The translations under genes were made by a program, and so were the position numbers. This document shows, piece after piece, positions 24,348-33,454 of a stretch of DNA of 64,000 nt. The DNA is taken from the NCBI RefSeq assembly GCF_000455825.1, contig NZ_ATAO01000206.1, positions 310,001-374,000 on the forward strand. Reading direction: 5' to 3'. The first letter of the stretch is position 1; the number at the start of each line of letters is the position of its first letter. Under the pieces are notes generated by a model that saw only the letters and a list, made by a program, of their open reading frames with translations, ran no database searches and had not been told where the DNA came from. The DNA comes from Microbacterium maritypicum MF109. GTDB lineage: Bacteria; Actinomycetota; Actinomycetes; Actinomycetales; Microbacteriaceae.

Positions 24348-25485
24348 GAGCCTGTGATTCGAGCCAGTCCGTGATCGCGGTCGTCCAGCCGGTCTGGTCG
24401 TAGTTCCACAGCTTCGTGTGGCGTGCCACCGTGAACTTCGGCATCGTCACGAGATCCGGACGTGCCTCCTGCAGCGCGTGCGATGAATCCGCCGGCACGA
24501 AGCCGTCGTCGTCGCTGTGCAGGATCAGCACCGGCGCGGTCAGTTCGTCCGCACGCGCGACCATGTCCAGACGATCGAAGTGGATCGGTTCGTCCGCTCC
24601 GCTCAGGCGCGCGGTCAGAGGCATCTGGAGTGCCCCCATCGCGAGTTCCGGCAGCGGCGCACGCACGCCGGCCAGCTTCGCCTGGAACCGCAGCACCGTG
24701 CGCCAGTCGACCACAGGAGACTCGAGGATGATCCCCGCGATGCGCTCCCGGTGGCCGGACGTCACGGCGGCCTGCAGCGATACGGCGCCCCCCATGGACC
24801 AGCCCATCAGGATCACCCGCTCGGCGCCGTGTCGGAGCGCATAGGCGATGGCGGCGTCGACGTCACGCCACTCCGAGGCTCCGAGGGCGTAGGCACCCGC
24901 CCTCGTGCGCGGGGCCTCGCCGTCGTTGCGATACGACACGACCAGGTTCGGCAACCCCGCGGCGTGCAGCACCGGCACCGCCCGCAGGCACTCGGCGCGG
25001 GTCGCTCCGCGTCCGTGAACCTGGATCACCCAGGTCGACGACGACGCCGGGAAGTACCAGGCAGGGCATGGCCCTGCGGGAGAGCCGATCAGCAGGTTCT
25101 CCCAGCGCAGATGGAGCTCGCTCGGAGACGAGTAGTAGTAGCCGCTGAAGGCCGCGGCACGATCGACACGTGCGCCGGGTTCGATCTGGGTGAGGAGCTT
25201 GCGCCGCACGGCCGAACCATCGGCGCTGAGCACCGCCCCGAGTTTGACGTAGCCGTAGGTGCCCGTCGTGAACAGGCCGTAGCGACCGGGAAGCTCGGTG
25301 TCGGGTGTGCGCTTCAGCTCGATGGTCTGGGCACCCGTGTCGACCGAGAGGATCTCCGTGTCGGTCGCGCGGCGCATGGGCGTGACGACCCGACGCGCCA
25401 CGGCGAACACGACGAGAGCGAGCGCTGCTCCGAACGCGAACAGGGCAGGGACAAGGAGCGTAACGGCGTGCCTGAGACTCTTCAT
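24331..25485 (-). CDS. membrane-anchored alpha/beta hydrolase
   Basis: A 384-residue protein with one N-terminal transmembrane helix (about 8-30) and an extracytoplasmic alpha/beta hydrolase domain. The oxyanion-region motif IQVHGRGATR is near 154, the nucleophile Ser230 in GWSMGG, the acid in LHSDDDGFVP and the His in ARHTKLWNYD. About 120 residues between the anchor and the hydrolase core are unassigned. Ester or amide hydrolysis at the cell surface is likely; the substrate is unknown. It overlaps the sufE-like 3' end convergently. Confidence 0.82.
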   Translation of the reverse strand: MKSLRHAVTLLVPALFAFGAALALVVFAVARRVVTPMRRATDTEILSVDTGAQTIELKRTPDTELPGRYGLFTTGTYGYVKLGAVLSADGSAVRRKLLTQIEPGARVDRAAAFSGYYYSSPSELHLRWENLLIGSPAGPCPAWYFPASSSTWVIQVHGRGATRAECLRAVPVLHAAGLPNLVVSYRNDGEAPRTRAGAYALGASEWRDVDAAIAYALRHGAERVILMGWSMGGAVSLQAAVTSGHRERIAGIILESPVVDWRTVLRFQAKLAGVRAPLPELAMGALQMPLTARLSGADEPIHFDRLDMVARADELTAPVLILHSDDDGFVPADSSHALQEARPDLVTMPKFTVARHTKLWNYDQTGWTTAITDWLESQALSVSG

Positions 25486-25510
25486 CGCTTCCTGACTCTA
25501 GCCTGTTGCC

Positions 25511-26092
25511 GTGACCGCACACCCCGAGGCCGGGACGCCTTTCGAGAGCGCCGTGGCCGAACTGCGCGAGACCGAGTTCCGCGATGACATCACGGTGCGC
25601 GAGATCGCCACGCCACAAGGCCTCGCGCCTTTCGCCATCGCCCTCGCCGCCGACGTGCGCCCGGAGGGTGACGGCGAGTCCGTGTACGGCACCGGCCGGT
25701 TCGTCCTGCTGCACGATCCGGACGAGCCGGGAGCCTGGGGAGGCTCGTGGCGCATCGTCATCTTCGCGCAGGCGCCGCTCGAGACCGAGATCGGCACCGA
25801 TCCGCTTCTCGCCGACGTGACGTGGTCATGGCTGGTCGATGCTCTCGACTCGCGCCAAGCGGTCTATCACTCGGAATCGGGCACGTCGACGAAGACGCTG
25901 TCGAAGGGATTCGGCGGGCTCGCCGTCGAAGGAGACGGCGCCCAGATAGAATTGCGGGCGTCCTGGACTCCGGAGGGCCCGTTCCGACCGCACGTCGAAG
26001 CATGGGCCGAGCTGGTCGGAATGCTGGCGGGGCTTCCGCCCGGCTCCGAGGGCATCGCCGTGATCGGCGCGCGAAAGGCTGTACGTGACTGA
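25511..26092 (+). CDS. DUF3000 family protein
   Basis: A 193-residue cytosolic protein of the actinobacterial DUF3000 family, with no assigned function. Recognisable segments are FESAVAELRE near the start, LAPFAIALAADV, and a WGGSWRIVIFAQ strand, with TWSWLVDAL in the second half. It almost always precedes the RNase D gene in actinobacteria, as here, where the two overlap by eight bases (26085-26092). The GTG 25511 start is divergent from the hydrolase with a 25-bp gap. Confidence 0.88.
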   Translation: MTAHPEAGTPFESAVAELRETEFRDDITVREIATPQGLAPFAIALAADVRPEGDGESVYGTGRFVLLHDPDEPGAWGGSWRIVIFAQAPLETEIGTDPLLADVTWSWLVDALDSRQAVYHSESGTSTKTLSKGFGGLAVEGDGAQIELRASWTPEGPFRPHVEAWAELVGMLAGLPPGSEGIAVIGARKAVRD

Positions 26093-27278
26093 ATACTCCG
26101 TGATCTCGGATGCCGAGGAGTTCCGCGCAGCCTGCGCCGTGCTCGCCGCCGGTACCGGACCCGTCGCCGTGGACGTCGAGCGGGCGTCCGGCTTCCGCTA
26201 TTCGCAGCGCGCCTATCTGGTGCAGGTGTTCCGTCGCGAGGCCGGCGTCTTCCTCTTCGACCCGCCGGCGATCGGCGATTTCGCACCTCTCCAGGAGGCG
26301 ATCGGTGACGTGGAGTGGGTGCTCCACGCGGCGAGCCAGGACCTGCCGTCCCTTCGCGAACTGCGCCTCGAACCGCCGGTGATCTTCGACACCGAGCTCG
26401 CCTCGCGCCTGCTCGGCCACGAGCGTGTCGGCCTCGGTGCCGTCGTCGAGGACACGCTGGGCATCATGCTCAAGAAGGAGCACTCCGCCGCCGACTGGTC
26501 GACACGCCCGCTCCCCGATTCCTGGCTCGAGTACGCCGCCCTCGACGTGCTGCACCTGATCGACGTCCGCGACGTCCTCGTTCTCGAGCTCGAAGAGCAG
26601 GGCAAGACCGAGTTCGCCGCCGAGGAGTTCGCCGCCACCCTCGCCCGCGCTCCCAAACCGCCGCGCGAAGATCCCTGGCGCCGCCTCAGCGGCCTGCACC
26701 AGGTGCGTGGAGCCCGGAACCTCGCCGTCGCCCGTGCCCTCTGGCAGGCACGCGAAGCGTACGCGCAGGAGCAGGATGTCTCCCCCGGACGACTCGTGCC
26801 CGACCGCTCCCTGGTGGCGGCGGTGCTGGCGAACCCGCAGTCGAAGCAGGCGCTGGCCGGCCTCAAGGAGTTCCAGGGCCGCGCGAGCCGCACGCAGCTC
26901 GACCGCTGGTGGCAGGCGATCGTCGAAGGCAGGGCGTCGGAAGAGCTTCCCCGCGAACGCGTTCCGAGCGACACCCTTCCGCCCCCTCGCGCGTGGGCTG
27001 ACCGGAATCCCGAGGCGGATGCACGACTCAAGGCCGCCCGTCCGGTCGTGGAGGCCGTCGCCGAGGAGCTGGGCATGCCCACCGAGAACCTCCTCACTCC
27101 GGAGCACCTGCGCCGCGTGGCCTGGGACCTGCCCGGTGAAACCCCCGAGGCGATCGCGGACGCGTTGGCAGCGCTGGGTGCCCGACCCTGGCAGATTGCA
27201 CAGACCGCACAGAAGATCGCTGCCGCCTTTGTAGAGGCGGCGCAAACGCCCGACACGACGCCCGCACCGGCTTCGTAG
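26085..27278 (+). CDS. rnd: ribonuclease D-like exonuclease with HRDC domain
   Basis: 3'-5' exoribonuclease of 397 aa. The DEDDy exonuclease domain spans about 1-190, with Exo I VAVDVERASG, Exo II LHAASQDLP and Exo III YAALDVLHL. An HRDC domain follows (about 215-295), and a second helical region lies at the C-terminus. Expected role: tRNA or stable-RNA 3' maturation. The GTG start overlaps the DUF3000 stop region, indicating coupling. Confidence 0.92.
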   Translation: MTEYSVISDAEEFRAACAVLAAGTGPVAVDVERASGFRYSQRAYLVQVFRREAGVFLFDPPAIGDFAPLQEAIGDVEWVLHAASQDLPSLRELRLEPPVIFDTELASRLLGHERVGLGAVVEDTLGIMLKKEHSAADWSTRPLPDSWLEYAALDVLHLIDVRDVLVLELEEQGKTEFAAEEFAATLARAPKPPREDPWRRLSGLHQVRGARNLAVARALWQAREAYAQEQDVSPGRLVPDRSLVAAVLANPQSKQALAGLKEFQGRASRTQLDRWWQAIVEGRASEELPRERVPSDTLPPPRAWADRNPEADARLKAARPVVEAVAEELGMPTENLLTPEHLRRVAWDLPGETPEAIADALAALGARPWQIAQTAQKIAAAFVEAAQTPDTTPAPAS

Positions 27279-27350
27279 GTTCGACCCAACCGATTCCTCC
27301 CCGTTTCGCGGGCTTCATAGACTGAGGCCACGCACTAACTTGGAGGCAGA

Positions 27351-28556
27351 GTGGCCGAGATCTCGGACGTCTTCTTCGTCGATGGAGTACGCACCCCCTT
27401 CGGGCGCGCCGGCGAAAAAGGCATGTACTGGAACACCCGCGCAGATGACCTCGCCGTGAAGGCGACCATCGGCCTGATGGAGCGCAACGCCGCCGTCCCG
27501 GCAGACCGCATCGATGACGTCGCGATCGCCGCGACGAGCCAGACCGGCGACCAGGGGCTGACGCTCGGACGCTCGGTGGCGATCCTCGCCGGGCTTCCGC
27601 AGACCGTGCCCGGCCTCGCGGTCGAGCGCATGTGCGCCGGCGCCATGACGAGCGTCACGACCATGGGAGCCTCGATCGGCGTCGGCATGTACGACTTCGC
27701 CCTCGCCGGCGGTGTCGAGCACATGGGTCATCACCCGATCGGTGGCAACGCGGATCCGAACCCGCGCTTCGTCGCCGAGAAGATGGTCGACCCCGGTGCA
27801 CTCAACATGGGCGTCACCGCCGAGCGCATCTTCGACCGGTTCCCGCACCTGACCAAGGAGCGCTCCGACCGGTTCGGCATGCTGAGCCAGCACAAGGTGC
27901 AGGCGGCGTACGACGCCGGCAAGATCCAGCCCGACCTCGTGTCGGTCGCCACCAAGGGTGCCGACGGCGCCTGGGGTCTCGCGACCGAAGACGAGGGCCG
28001 TCGCCCGCAGACGACGATGGAAGACCTCGCGGCCCTCAAGACTCCCTTCCGTCCGCACGGGCGTGTCACGGCCGGCACCTCCTCCCCCCTCACCGACGGC
28101 GCCACGATGTCGCTGCTCGCCGGAGGTGGCGCGGTGAAGGAGTTCGGACTCGCGCCGAAGATGCGGATGGTCTCGTTCGCGTTCGCCGGCGTGCAGCCGG
28201 AGATCATGGGCATCGGACCGATTCCGTCGACCGAGAAGGCGCTCAAGAAGGCCGGACTGACGATCGCCGACATCGGGCTGTTCGAACTCAACGAGGCGTT
28301 CGCCATCCAGGTGATCTCGCTGCTCGACCACTTCGGCATCGCCGATGACGATCCCCGCGTCAACCAGTGGGGTGGCGCGATCGCACTCGGACACCCGCTC
28401 GCGGCGTCCGGTGTGCGTCTGATGATCCAGCTCGCCGCGCAGTTCGCCGAGCGTCCCGACGTCCGCTACGGTCTGACCGCCATGTGCGTCGGTCTCGGTC
28501 AGGGCGGTTCGGTCATCTGGGAGAACCCGCACTACGACGGCAAGAAGAAGAAGTGA
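27351..28556 (+). CDS. fadA: acetyl-CoA acyltransferase (thiolase), fatty-acid beta-oxidation
   Basis: Degradative thiolase of 401 aa that cleaves 3-ketoacyl-CoA with CoA. The nucleophilic Cys95 is in VERMCAGAMTS, the active-site segment FELNEAFA is near 305, ALGHPLAASG supplies the His near 346, and the second Cys is in AMCVGLGQGG near 382. The start is GTG 27351 with TTGGAGG upstream. Its stop overlaps the GTG start of the fadB gene, the standard arrangement for a beta-oxidation complex. Confidence 0.95.
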   Translation: MAEISDVFFVDGVRTPFGRAGEKGMYWNTRADDLAVKATIGLMERNAAVPADRIDDVAIAATSQTGDQGLTLGRSVAILAGLPQTVPGLAVERMCAGAMTSVTTMGASIGVGMYDFALAGGVEHMGHHPIGGNADPNPRFVAEKMVDPGALNMGVTAERIFDRFPHLTKERSDRFGMLSQHKVQAAYDAGKIQPDLVSVATKGADGAWGLATEDEGRRPQTTMEDLAALKTPFRPHGRVTAGTSSPLTDGATMSLLAGGGAVKEFGLAPKMRMVSFAFAGVQPEIMGIGPIPSTEKALKKAGLTIADIGLFELNEAFAIQVISLLDHFGIADDDPRVNQWGGAIALGHPLAASGVRLMIQLAAQFAERPDVRYGLTAMCVGLGQGGSVIWENPHYDGKKKK

Positions 28557-30709
28557 GCGCGAACGTGACCAACTACGACGAGATCGACTTCTCCCCCATC
28601 CAGGCACTCACCGAGGGCGAGGTCATCACGCAGTCGCCGGTGCGCGACATCCGTCTCGCGTCCGGCAAGGTGCTCGCCCTGATCACGCTCGACAACGGCC
28701 GTGACCACACGCGTCCGAACACGCTGGGTCCCGCGACGCTGACGCAGCTGGGCGAGACGCTCGACGGCCTCAAGGCGCGCGCCGCGGCCGGCGAGATCCA
28801 GGCTGTCGGCATCACCGGCAAGCAGTACATCCTCGCGGCCGGCGCCGACCTGTCCGACATCAGCAAGGTCGGATCGCGCGACAACGCCCGCCTGATCGCG
28901 CAGCTCGGACACAAGGTCCTCGGCACGCTCAGCGACCTCGGCGTGCCGTCGTTCGCCTTCGTGAACGGCCTCGCCCTGGGCGGCGGCCTGGAGATCGCGC
29001 TGAACTCCAGCTACCGCACCGTCGACTCCTCTGCTGCGGCGGTGGCACTGCCCGAGGTCTTCCTCGGCATCATCCCCGGTTGGGGCGGCGCCTACCTGCT
29101 GCCGAACCTGATCGGCATCGAGAACGCCCTCGAGGTCGTCATCTCCAACCCGCTCAAGCAGAACCGGATGCTGAAGCCGCAGCAGGCGTTCGACCTGGGC
29201 ATCTTCGACGCGATCTTCCCCGCGGCGAACTACCTCGAGAACTCGCTGGCCTGGGCGGATGCCGTCCTGGGTGGCAAGAAGGTCGAGCGCAAGAACGAGC
29301 CCGGCAAGATCGAGCGTCTCACCAAGTGGCCGATCGCCATCAAGATGGCGCGCGGGATGCTGGAGTCGAAGATCGGCACCATGCCGAAGTCGCCGTATGC
29401 GGCCCTCGACCTGCTCGACAAGGCCAAGGGCGGCACCAAGGCCGAAGGCTTCGCCCGCGAGGACGAGGCACTCGCCGAACTCGTCACGGGCGACCAGTTC
29501 GCTGCATCCATGTACGCCTTCGACCTCGTGCAGAAGCGCGCGAAGCGACCGGTCGGAGCTCCCGACAAGGCGCTCGCGAAGAAGGTCACCAAGGTCGGCA
29601 TCATCGGCGCCGGTCTCATGGCGAGCCAGTTCGCACTGCTCTTCGTGCGCAAGCTCCAGGTGCCCGTGCTCATCACCGACCTGGATCAGGCACGCGTCGA
29701 CAAGGGCGTCGCCTACATCCACGAGGAGATCGGCAAGCTCGAAGCGAAGGGACGCCTGGACTCCGATTCGGCGAACAAGCTGCGCGCGCTCGTCACCGGC
29801 ACCACCGACAAGAGCCTGTACGCGGACTGCGACTTCGTGATCGAGGCCGTGTTCGAAGAGGTCGGGGTCAAGCAGCAGGTGTTCGGCGAGATCGAGAAGA
29901 TCATCGCCGAGGACGCGATCCTCGCGACCAACACGTCGTCGCTCTCCGTCGAGGAGATCGGATCGAAGCTCGCTCACCCCGAACGCCTGGTCGGCTTCCA
30001 CTTCTTCAACCCTGTCGCGGTGATGCCGCTGATCGAGATCGTGAAGACACCGGCGACGGACGATGCGGCTCTGTCGACGGCGTTCGTGGTCGCGAAGAAC
30101 CTCGGAAAGAACGCGGTCCTCACCGCCGACGCCCCCGGCTTCGTCGTGAACCGACTGCTCGCCAAGGTCATGGGCGAGGCGGCTCGCGCCGTCTACGAGG
30201 GCACCCCCATCGCCGATGTCGAGAAGGCCTTCGGCCCGCTCGGCCTGCCGATGGGCCCGTTCCAGTTGATCGACCTCGTCGGCTGGAAGGTCGCCGCCCA
30301 CGTGCAGGACACGATGGTGAAGGCCTTCCCCGACCGCTTCTACGCCAACGAGAACTTCCATGCGCTCGCGGAGCTCGACACCGTCGTGGAGAAGGACAAG
30401 GGCGGGCGCGTCATCGGCTGGAGCAAGCAGGCGGAGAAGGTTCTGAAGCCCGCCGTCGGCAAGAACCCCGCAACGGCGGCGACGATCCTCCAGCGGGTGC
30501 AGGACGGTCTGGCGCAGGAGATCAAGCTGATGCTCGACGAGGGCGTCGTGCCCGAGGTCGAGGACATCGACCTGTGCCTGATCCTCGGCGCCGGCTGGCC
30601 GTTCATCGACGGTGGTGCTTCACCGTACCTCGACCGTGAGGGAGCCTCGGAGCGGGCCTTCGGCGGCTCGTTCCACACCCCGCAGATCCGCGGCGTCGAG
30701 AGCCGCTGA
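28553..30709 (+). CDS. fadB: multifunctional enoyl-CoA hydratase / 3-hydroxyacyl-CoA dehydrogenase (FadB-type)
   Basis: Bifunctional beta-oxidation alpha subunit of 718 aa. An N-terminal crotonase domain (about 1-200) has the oxyanion segments AAGADLSDIS and FVNGLALGGGLEIAL. The NAD-binding domain begins near 345 with GIIGAGLMASQFAL, followed by ATNTSSLSVEEI and HFFNPVAVMPLIEI. The C-terminal HAD domains complete it. GTG 28553 overlaps the fadA stop; GTG 28565 would remove four residues. Confidence 0.95.
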   Translation: MSANVTNYDEIDFSPIQALTEGEVITQSPVRDIRLASGKVLALITLDNGRDHTRPNTLGPATLTQLGETLDGLKARAAAGEIQAVGITGKQYILAAGADLSDISKVGSRDNARLIAQLGHKVLGTLSDLGVPSFAFVNGLALGGGLEIALNSSYRTVDSSAAAVALPEVFLGIIPGWGGAYLLPNLIGIENALEVVISNPLKQNRMLKPQQAFDLGIFDAIFPAANYLENSLAWADAVLGGKKVERKNEPGKIERLTKWPIAIKMARGMLESKIGTMPKSPYAALDLLDKAKGGTKAEGFAREDEALAELVTGDQFAASMYAFDLVQKRAKRPVGAPDKALAKKVTKVGIIGAGLMASQFALLFVRKLQVPVLITDLDQARVDKGVAYIHEEIGKLEAKGRLDSDSANKLRALVTGTTDKSLYADCDFVIEAVFEEVGVKQQVFGEIEKIIAEDAILATNTSSLSVEEIGSKLAHPERLVGFHFFNPVAVMPLIEIVKTPATDDAALSTAFVVAKNLGKNAVLTADAPGFVVNRLLAKVMGEAARAVYEGTPIADVEKAFGPLGLPMGPFQLIDLVGWKVAAHVQDTMVKAFPDRFYANENFHALAELDTVVEKDKGGRVIGWSKQAEKVLKPAVGKNPATAATILQRVQDGLAQEIKLMLDEGVVPEVEDIDLCLILGAGWPFIDGGASPYLDREGASERAFGGSFHTPQIRGVESR

Positions 30710-30727
30710 TCGTCGGACGCCATCCCG

Positions 30728-30772
30728 CGAAGCGCTCCACAGGATTCCTGGCGAATCCGGTGGAGCGCTTCG
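30728..30772. terminator. long hairpin between convergent fadB and GMC oxidoreductase genes
   Basis: CGAAGCGCTCCAC pairs perfectly with GTGGAGCGCTTCG (13 bp). After one A/G mismatch the stem continues GGATTC/GAATCC around a CTGGC loop. There is no T-tract. The position between two converging genes fits a bidirectional terminator. The rest of the 30710-30923 gap shows no gene. Confidence 0.6.
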
Positions 30773-30923
30773 TCGTCCGCCGCATAAGCACGCACACCTC
30801 CGAGCCGCACATCGCGCTGCCGCTCCCTGGCGTGAGCCCCGTCGGCGTGGCCCACTGCCGGCGCTGGCCGGCGTCGTGGGCCCTGCATGATGCCCCTGCG
30901 CCGCAGGCCCCGATCGCCGAGAC

Positions 30924-32555
30924 TCAGCTCGCGGGCTGAGCCGGTCGGGGGTCTTCGTCACCACGTCGAGGCCAGTACGACAGCGCCCGTTCGGCCAGCG
31001 CGGTGATCGTGAGCGAGGGGTTCACGCCGGGATTCGCGGGAACGGCCGCCCCGTCGACGACGTGCAGGCCGGGGTGTCCCCAGACCCGGTGATATGCGTC
31101 GACGACCCCTTCCGCGGGCGACGCCGAGATCACCGCACCGCCGAGGAAGTGCGCCGTGAGCGGGATGCCGAACACCTCCGGCCAGGATCCGCGTGCGGCC
31201 GCAGACACCCCGCCGTCCGCCTCGACCCGCGCGGCGATCGCCGCAGCAGCCGTATGGGCTTGGGGCAGATAGCTCGGGTTCGGCTCCCCGTGTCCCTGCG
31301 CACTCGTCATCACGAGGCGACCGAAGCGGCGGCGCAGCGAGAGGGTGAGCGAATTGTCCGCCGTCTGCATCACCAGCGCGATGATTCCACGCTCGCTCCA
31401 ACGGCGGAGACTCCCGAGCCGCCACTGTCTCACCGGTGAGCGGAGCACCTGCGCGACCAGACGGCGCAGGCGCACGCCCAGCGGCTGTCCGCCGGGGACG
31501 ATGACGGTCGCCAGCGCACCCATCAGGTTCGATCCCGGACCGTAGCGGACGTTCTCGACGTGCGTGCGATCGTCTATGTGGAACGAGGTCGTGATCGCGA
31601 CGCCCCGGGCGAGCTCGAGCGATTCCGGGACGCTCGTGGCGACCGCGCCGTCCAGCGCCTCGGAGTTGGTTCGGGTCAGCTGCCCCACGGCGTCGGAGAC
31701 CCGCGGCAGCGCCCCGGACGCCTTCATACGGTGCAGCAGCTGCTGCGTACCCCAGGTGCCGGCGGCCAGCACCACCTGCCGGGCGGTCACGGTTCTCCGC
31801 TCATGCCGGAACCAGGCTCCGCTGCGCTGCGTCGTCACCGCGAACCCACCCCCGGGGAGCTCCCGCACCTCGCTCACCGTTCGCAGCGCCTCGATCGCGA
31901 CCCCTCGGCGCTCCGCGAGATGCAGGTAGTTCTTCATGAGCGTGTTCTTCGCGCCGACGCGGCAGCCCACCATGCAGTTGCCGCAGAGGGTGCAACCGGT
32001 GCGATCAGGGCCCTCACCGCCGAAGAACGGATCCGGAGTGCGCTCCCCCGGCTCCCCGAACCAGACCCCGACGGGCGCGTGGCGGAACGTCGCACCGACG
32101 CCGAGGTCGTCCGCGGCGCCGGCCATGATCCGCTCCACCGGACCCGTGTGCGGGTAGCGCTCCACGACGCCGAGCATCCGCTTCGCCGTGGCATAGTGGG
32201 GTGCCAACTCGGACTCCCAGTCCGCGATGCCCTGCCACTGGGGGTCCGCGAAGAAGGCCGCCCCCGGCTGGTACAGCGTGTTCGCGTAGTTGAGTGATCC
32301 GCCACCCACCCCGGCGCCCGCCAGAATCATCACGTGCGGCAGTCGGTGGATGCGCTGCACACCGTAACAGCCGAGCACTGGTGCCCACAGGTACCGGCGG
32401 ACGTTCCAGTTGGTCTTCGCGAAGTCATCGTCCTCGAAGCGGCGACCCGCCTCGTAGACGCGGACGCGGTAGCCCTTCTCCGCAAGTCGCAGAGCGGCCA
32501 CGGAACCTCCGAATCCGGAACCCACGACCACGACATCCTCGTCGAACTCAGTCAT
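30924..32555 (-). CDS. GMC oxidoreductase, cholesterol-oxidase-like flavoprotein
   Basis: FAD-dependent oxidoreductase of 543 aa in the cholesterol oxidase/GMC group. The dinucleotide motif VVVGSGFGGSVAAL opens the protein (9-22), AGAGVGGGSLNYAN near 79 is the flavin signature, and C-terminal VVDGAAVPANPGVNPSLT is the second flavin-contact motif. A cysteine cluster CTLCGNCMVGC near 186-196 has ferredoxin-like spacing and is unusual for cholesterol oxidases. No signal peptide is seen, so it is probably cytosolic. It overlaps the lipid kinase gene by eight bases. The substrate is probably a sterol-like or long-chain alcohol (inference). Confidence 0.85.
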   Translation of the reverse strand: MTEFDEDVVVVGSGFGGSVAALRLAEKGYRVRVYEAGRRFEDDDFAKTNWNVRRYLWAPVLGCYGVQRIHRLPHVMILAGAGVGGGSLNYANTLYQPGAAFFADPQWQGIADWESELAPHYATAKRMLGVVERYPHTGPVERIMAGAADDLGVGATFRHAPVGVWFGEPGERTPDPFFGGEGPDRTGCTLCGNCMVGCRVGAKNTLMKNYLHLAERRGVAIEALRTVSEVRELPGGGFAVTTQRSGAWFRHERRTVTARQVVLAAGTWGTQQLLHRMKASGALPRVSDAVGQLTRTNSEALDGAVATSVPESLELARGVAITTSFHIDDRTHVENVRYGPGSNLMGALATVIVPGGQPLGVRLRRLVAQVLRSPVRQWRLGSLRRWSERGIIALVMQTADNSLTLSLRRRFGRLVMTSAQGHGEPNPSYLPQAHTAAAAIAARVEADGGVSAAARGSWPEVFGIPLTAHFLGGAVISASPAEGVVDAYHRVWGHPGLHVVDGAAVPANPGVNPSLTITALAERALSYWPRRGDEDPRPAQPAS

Positions 32556-33453
32556 CGCTCCCCTTCGGCACCATCATCGTGAGCGCGCCCGGCAGCACCG
32601 CGATGGTGCACTCATCCTCGCCGATCCGCTCGCCGTCGGCATAGACCACCAGGCCGGTGGCCGACACCGTGACGGACCGTGCACGACGATGCGCCACCTC
32701 GTCGCGCGCGAGATGCGTCCCGCGGAGCAGCAGGGGGAAGAGACGAAGCAGGCGCAGCCGGCCCAACGGGGCGACATGGACGATGTCGAGGAGCCCGTCG
32801 TCGGGGACGGCCCCGGCGCAGATCGGCATCCCGCCGCCGTAGCTGGAGGTGCTGCCGGCCGCGATCAGCGTACCCGGCTCGCTTCTCGGCGGCTCGCCAT
32901 CGATGGCGAGGGTGAACTCCATGGGACGCAGCCGCACGAGTTCGATCAGCAGGGCGAGGTAATAGCGAGGCGCACCGTGCGGCCAGCGGAGCCGGTTGGT
33001 GCGATCGCTGACCTTCGCGTCGAAACCCAGCGCCGCGATGGTCAGGAATTTCCTGCTGCCCTTCCCGGTGCGGACCACGCCGACGTCGATCGACCGGGGC
33101 ACGCCCGTGAGAGCGAGTTCGGCGGCAGCCCGTGCGTCGCTGCGTGGGAGTCCGAGAGCGCGGGCGAGGTCGTTCCCGGTCCCGGCCGCGACCAGCACCA
33201 CGGGGACCGATGCCGCACATACCGTGTCGAGCACACCGGACAGTGTGCCATCACCACCGACGACGACCAGCGCTCGCGGATCGTCTGCCACGGCCGCGAC
33301 CGCGAGCCGTGCGGTGTCTTCTGCGGATCCTCCCGCATAGGCCCGCACCTCGACACCACGATCACGAAGATGCAGAACAGCAGCTTCCGCCGCTCGCCCG
33401 CCCCGCCCTTTGCCGGAGAACGGATTCGCGAGCACGGCGATGTGCTCGGCCAT
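32548..33453 (-). CDS. diacylglycerol-kinase-family lipid kinase
   Basis: A 301-residue DAGK/YegS-type kinase that phosphorylates a lipid hydroxyl with ATP. The catalytic GGDGT is at 66-70, VAAGTGNDLARALG near 89-102 is the second family motif, and LGFDAKV with a GGGM segment follows. It lies between a GMC oxidoreductase and an AGPS-like flavoenzyme with almost no spacing (overlap of eight bases and gap of one base), so the three are one transcript. Substrate could be diacylglycerol or another polyprenyl/sphingoid lipid; not resolvable here. Confidence 0.92.
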   Translation of the reverse strand: MAEHIAVLANPFSGKGRGGRAAEAAVLHLRDRGVEVRAYAGGSAEDTARLAVAAVADDPRALVVVGGDGTLSGVLDTVCAASVPVVLVAAGTGNDLARALGLPRSDARAAAELALTGVPRSIDVGVVRTGKGSRKFLTIAALGFDAKVSDRTNRLRWPHGAPRYYLALLIELVRLRPMEFTLAIDGEPPRSEPGTLIAAGSTSSYGGGMPICAGAVPDDGLLDIVHVAPLGRLRLLRLFPLLLRGTHLARDEVAHRRARSVTVSATGLVVYADGERIGEDECTIAVLPGALTMMVPKGSDD

Positions 33454-33454
33454 G

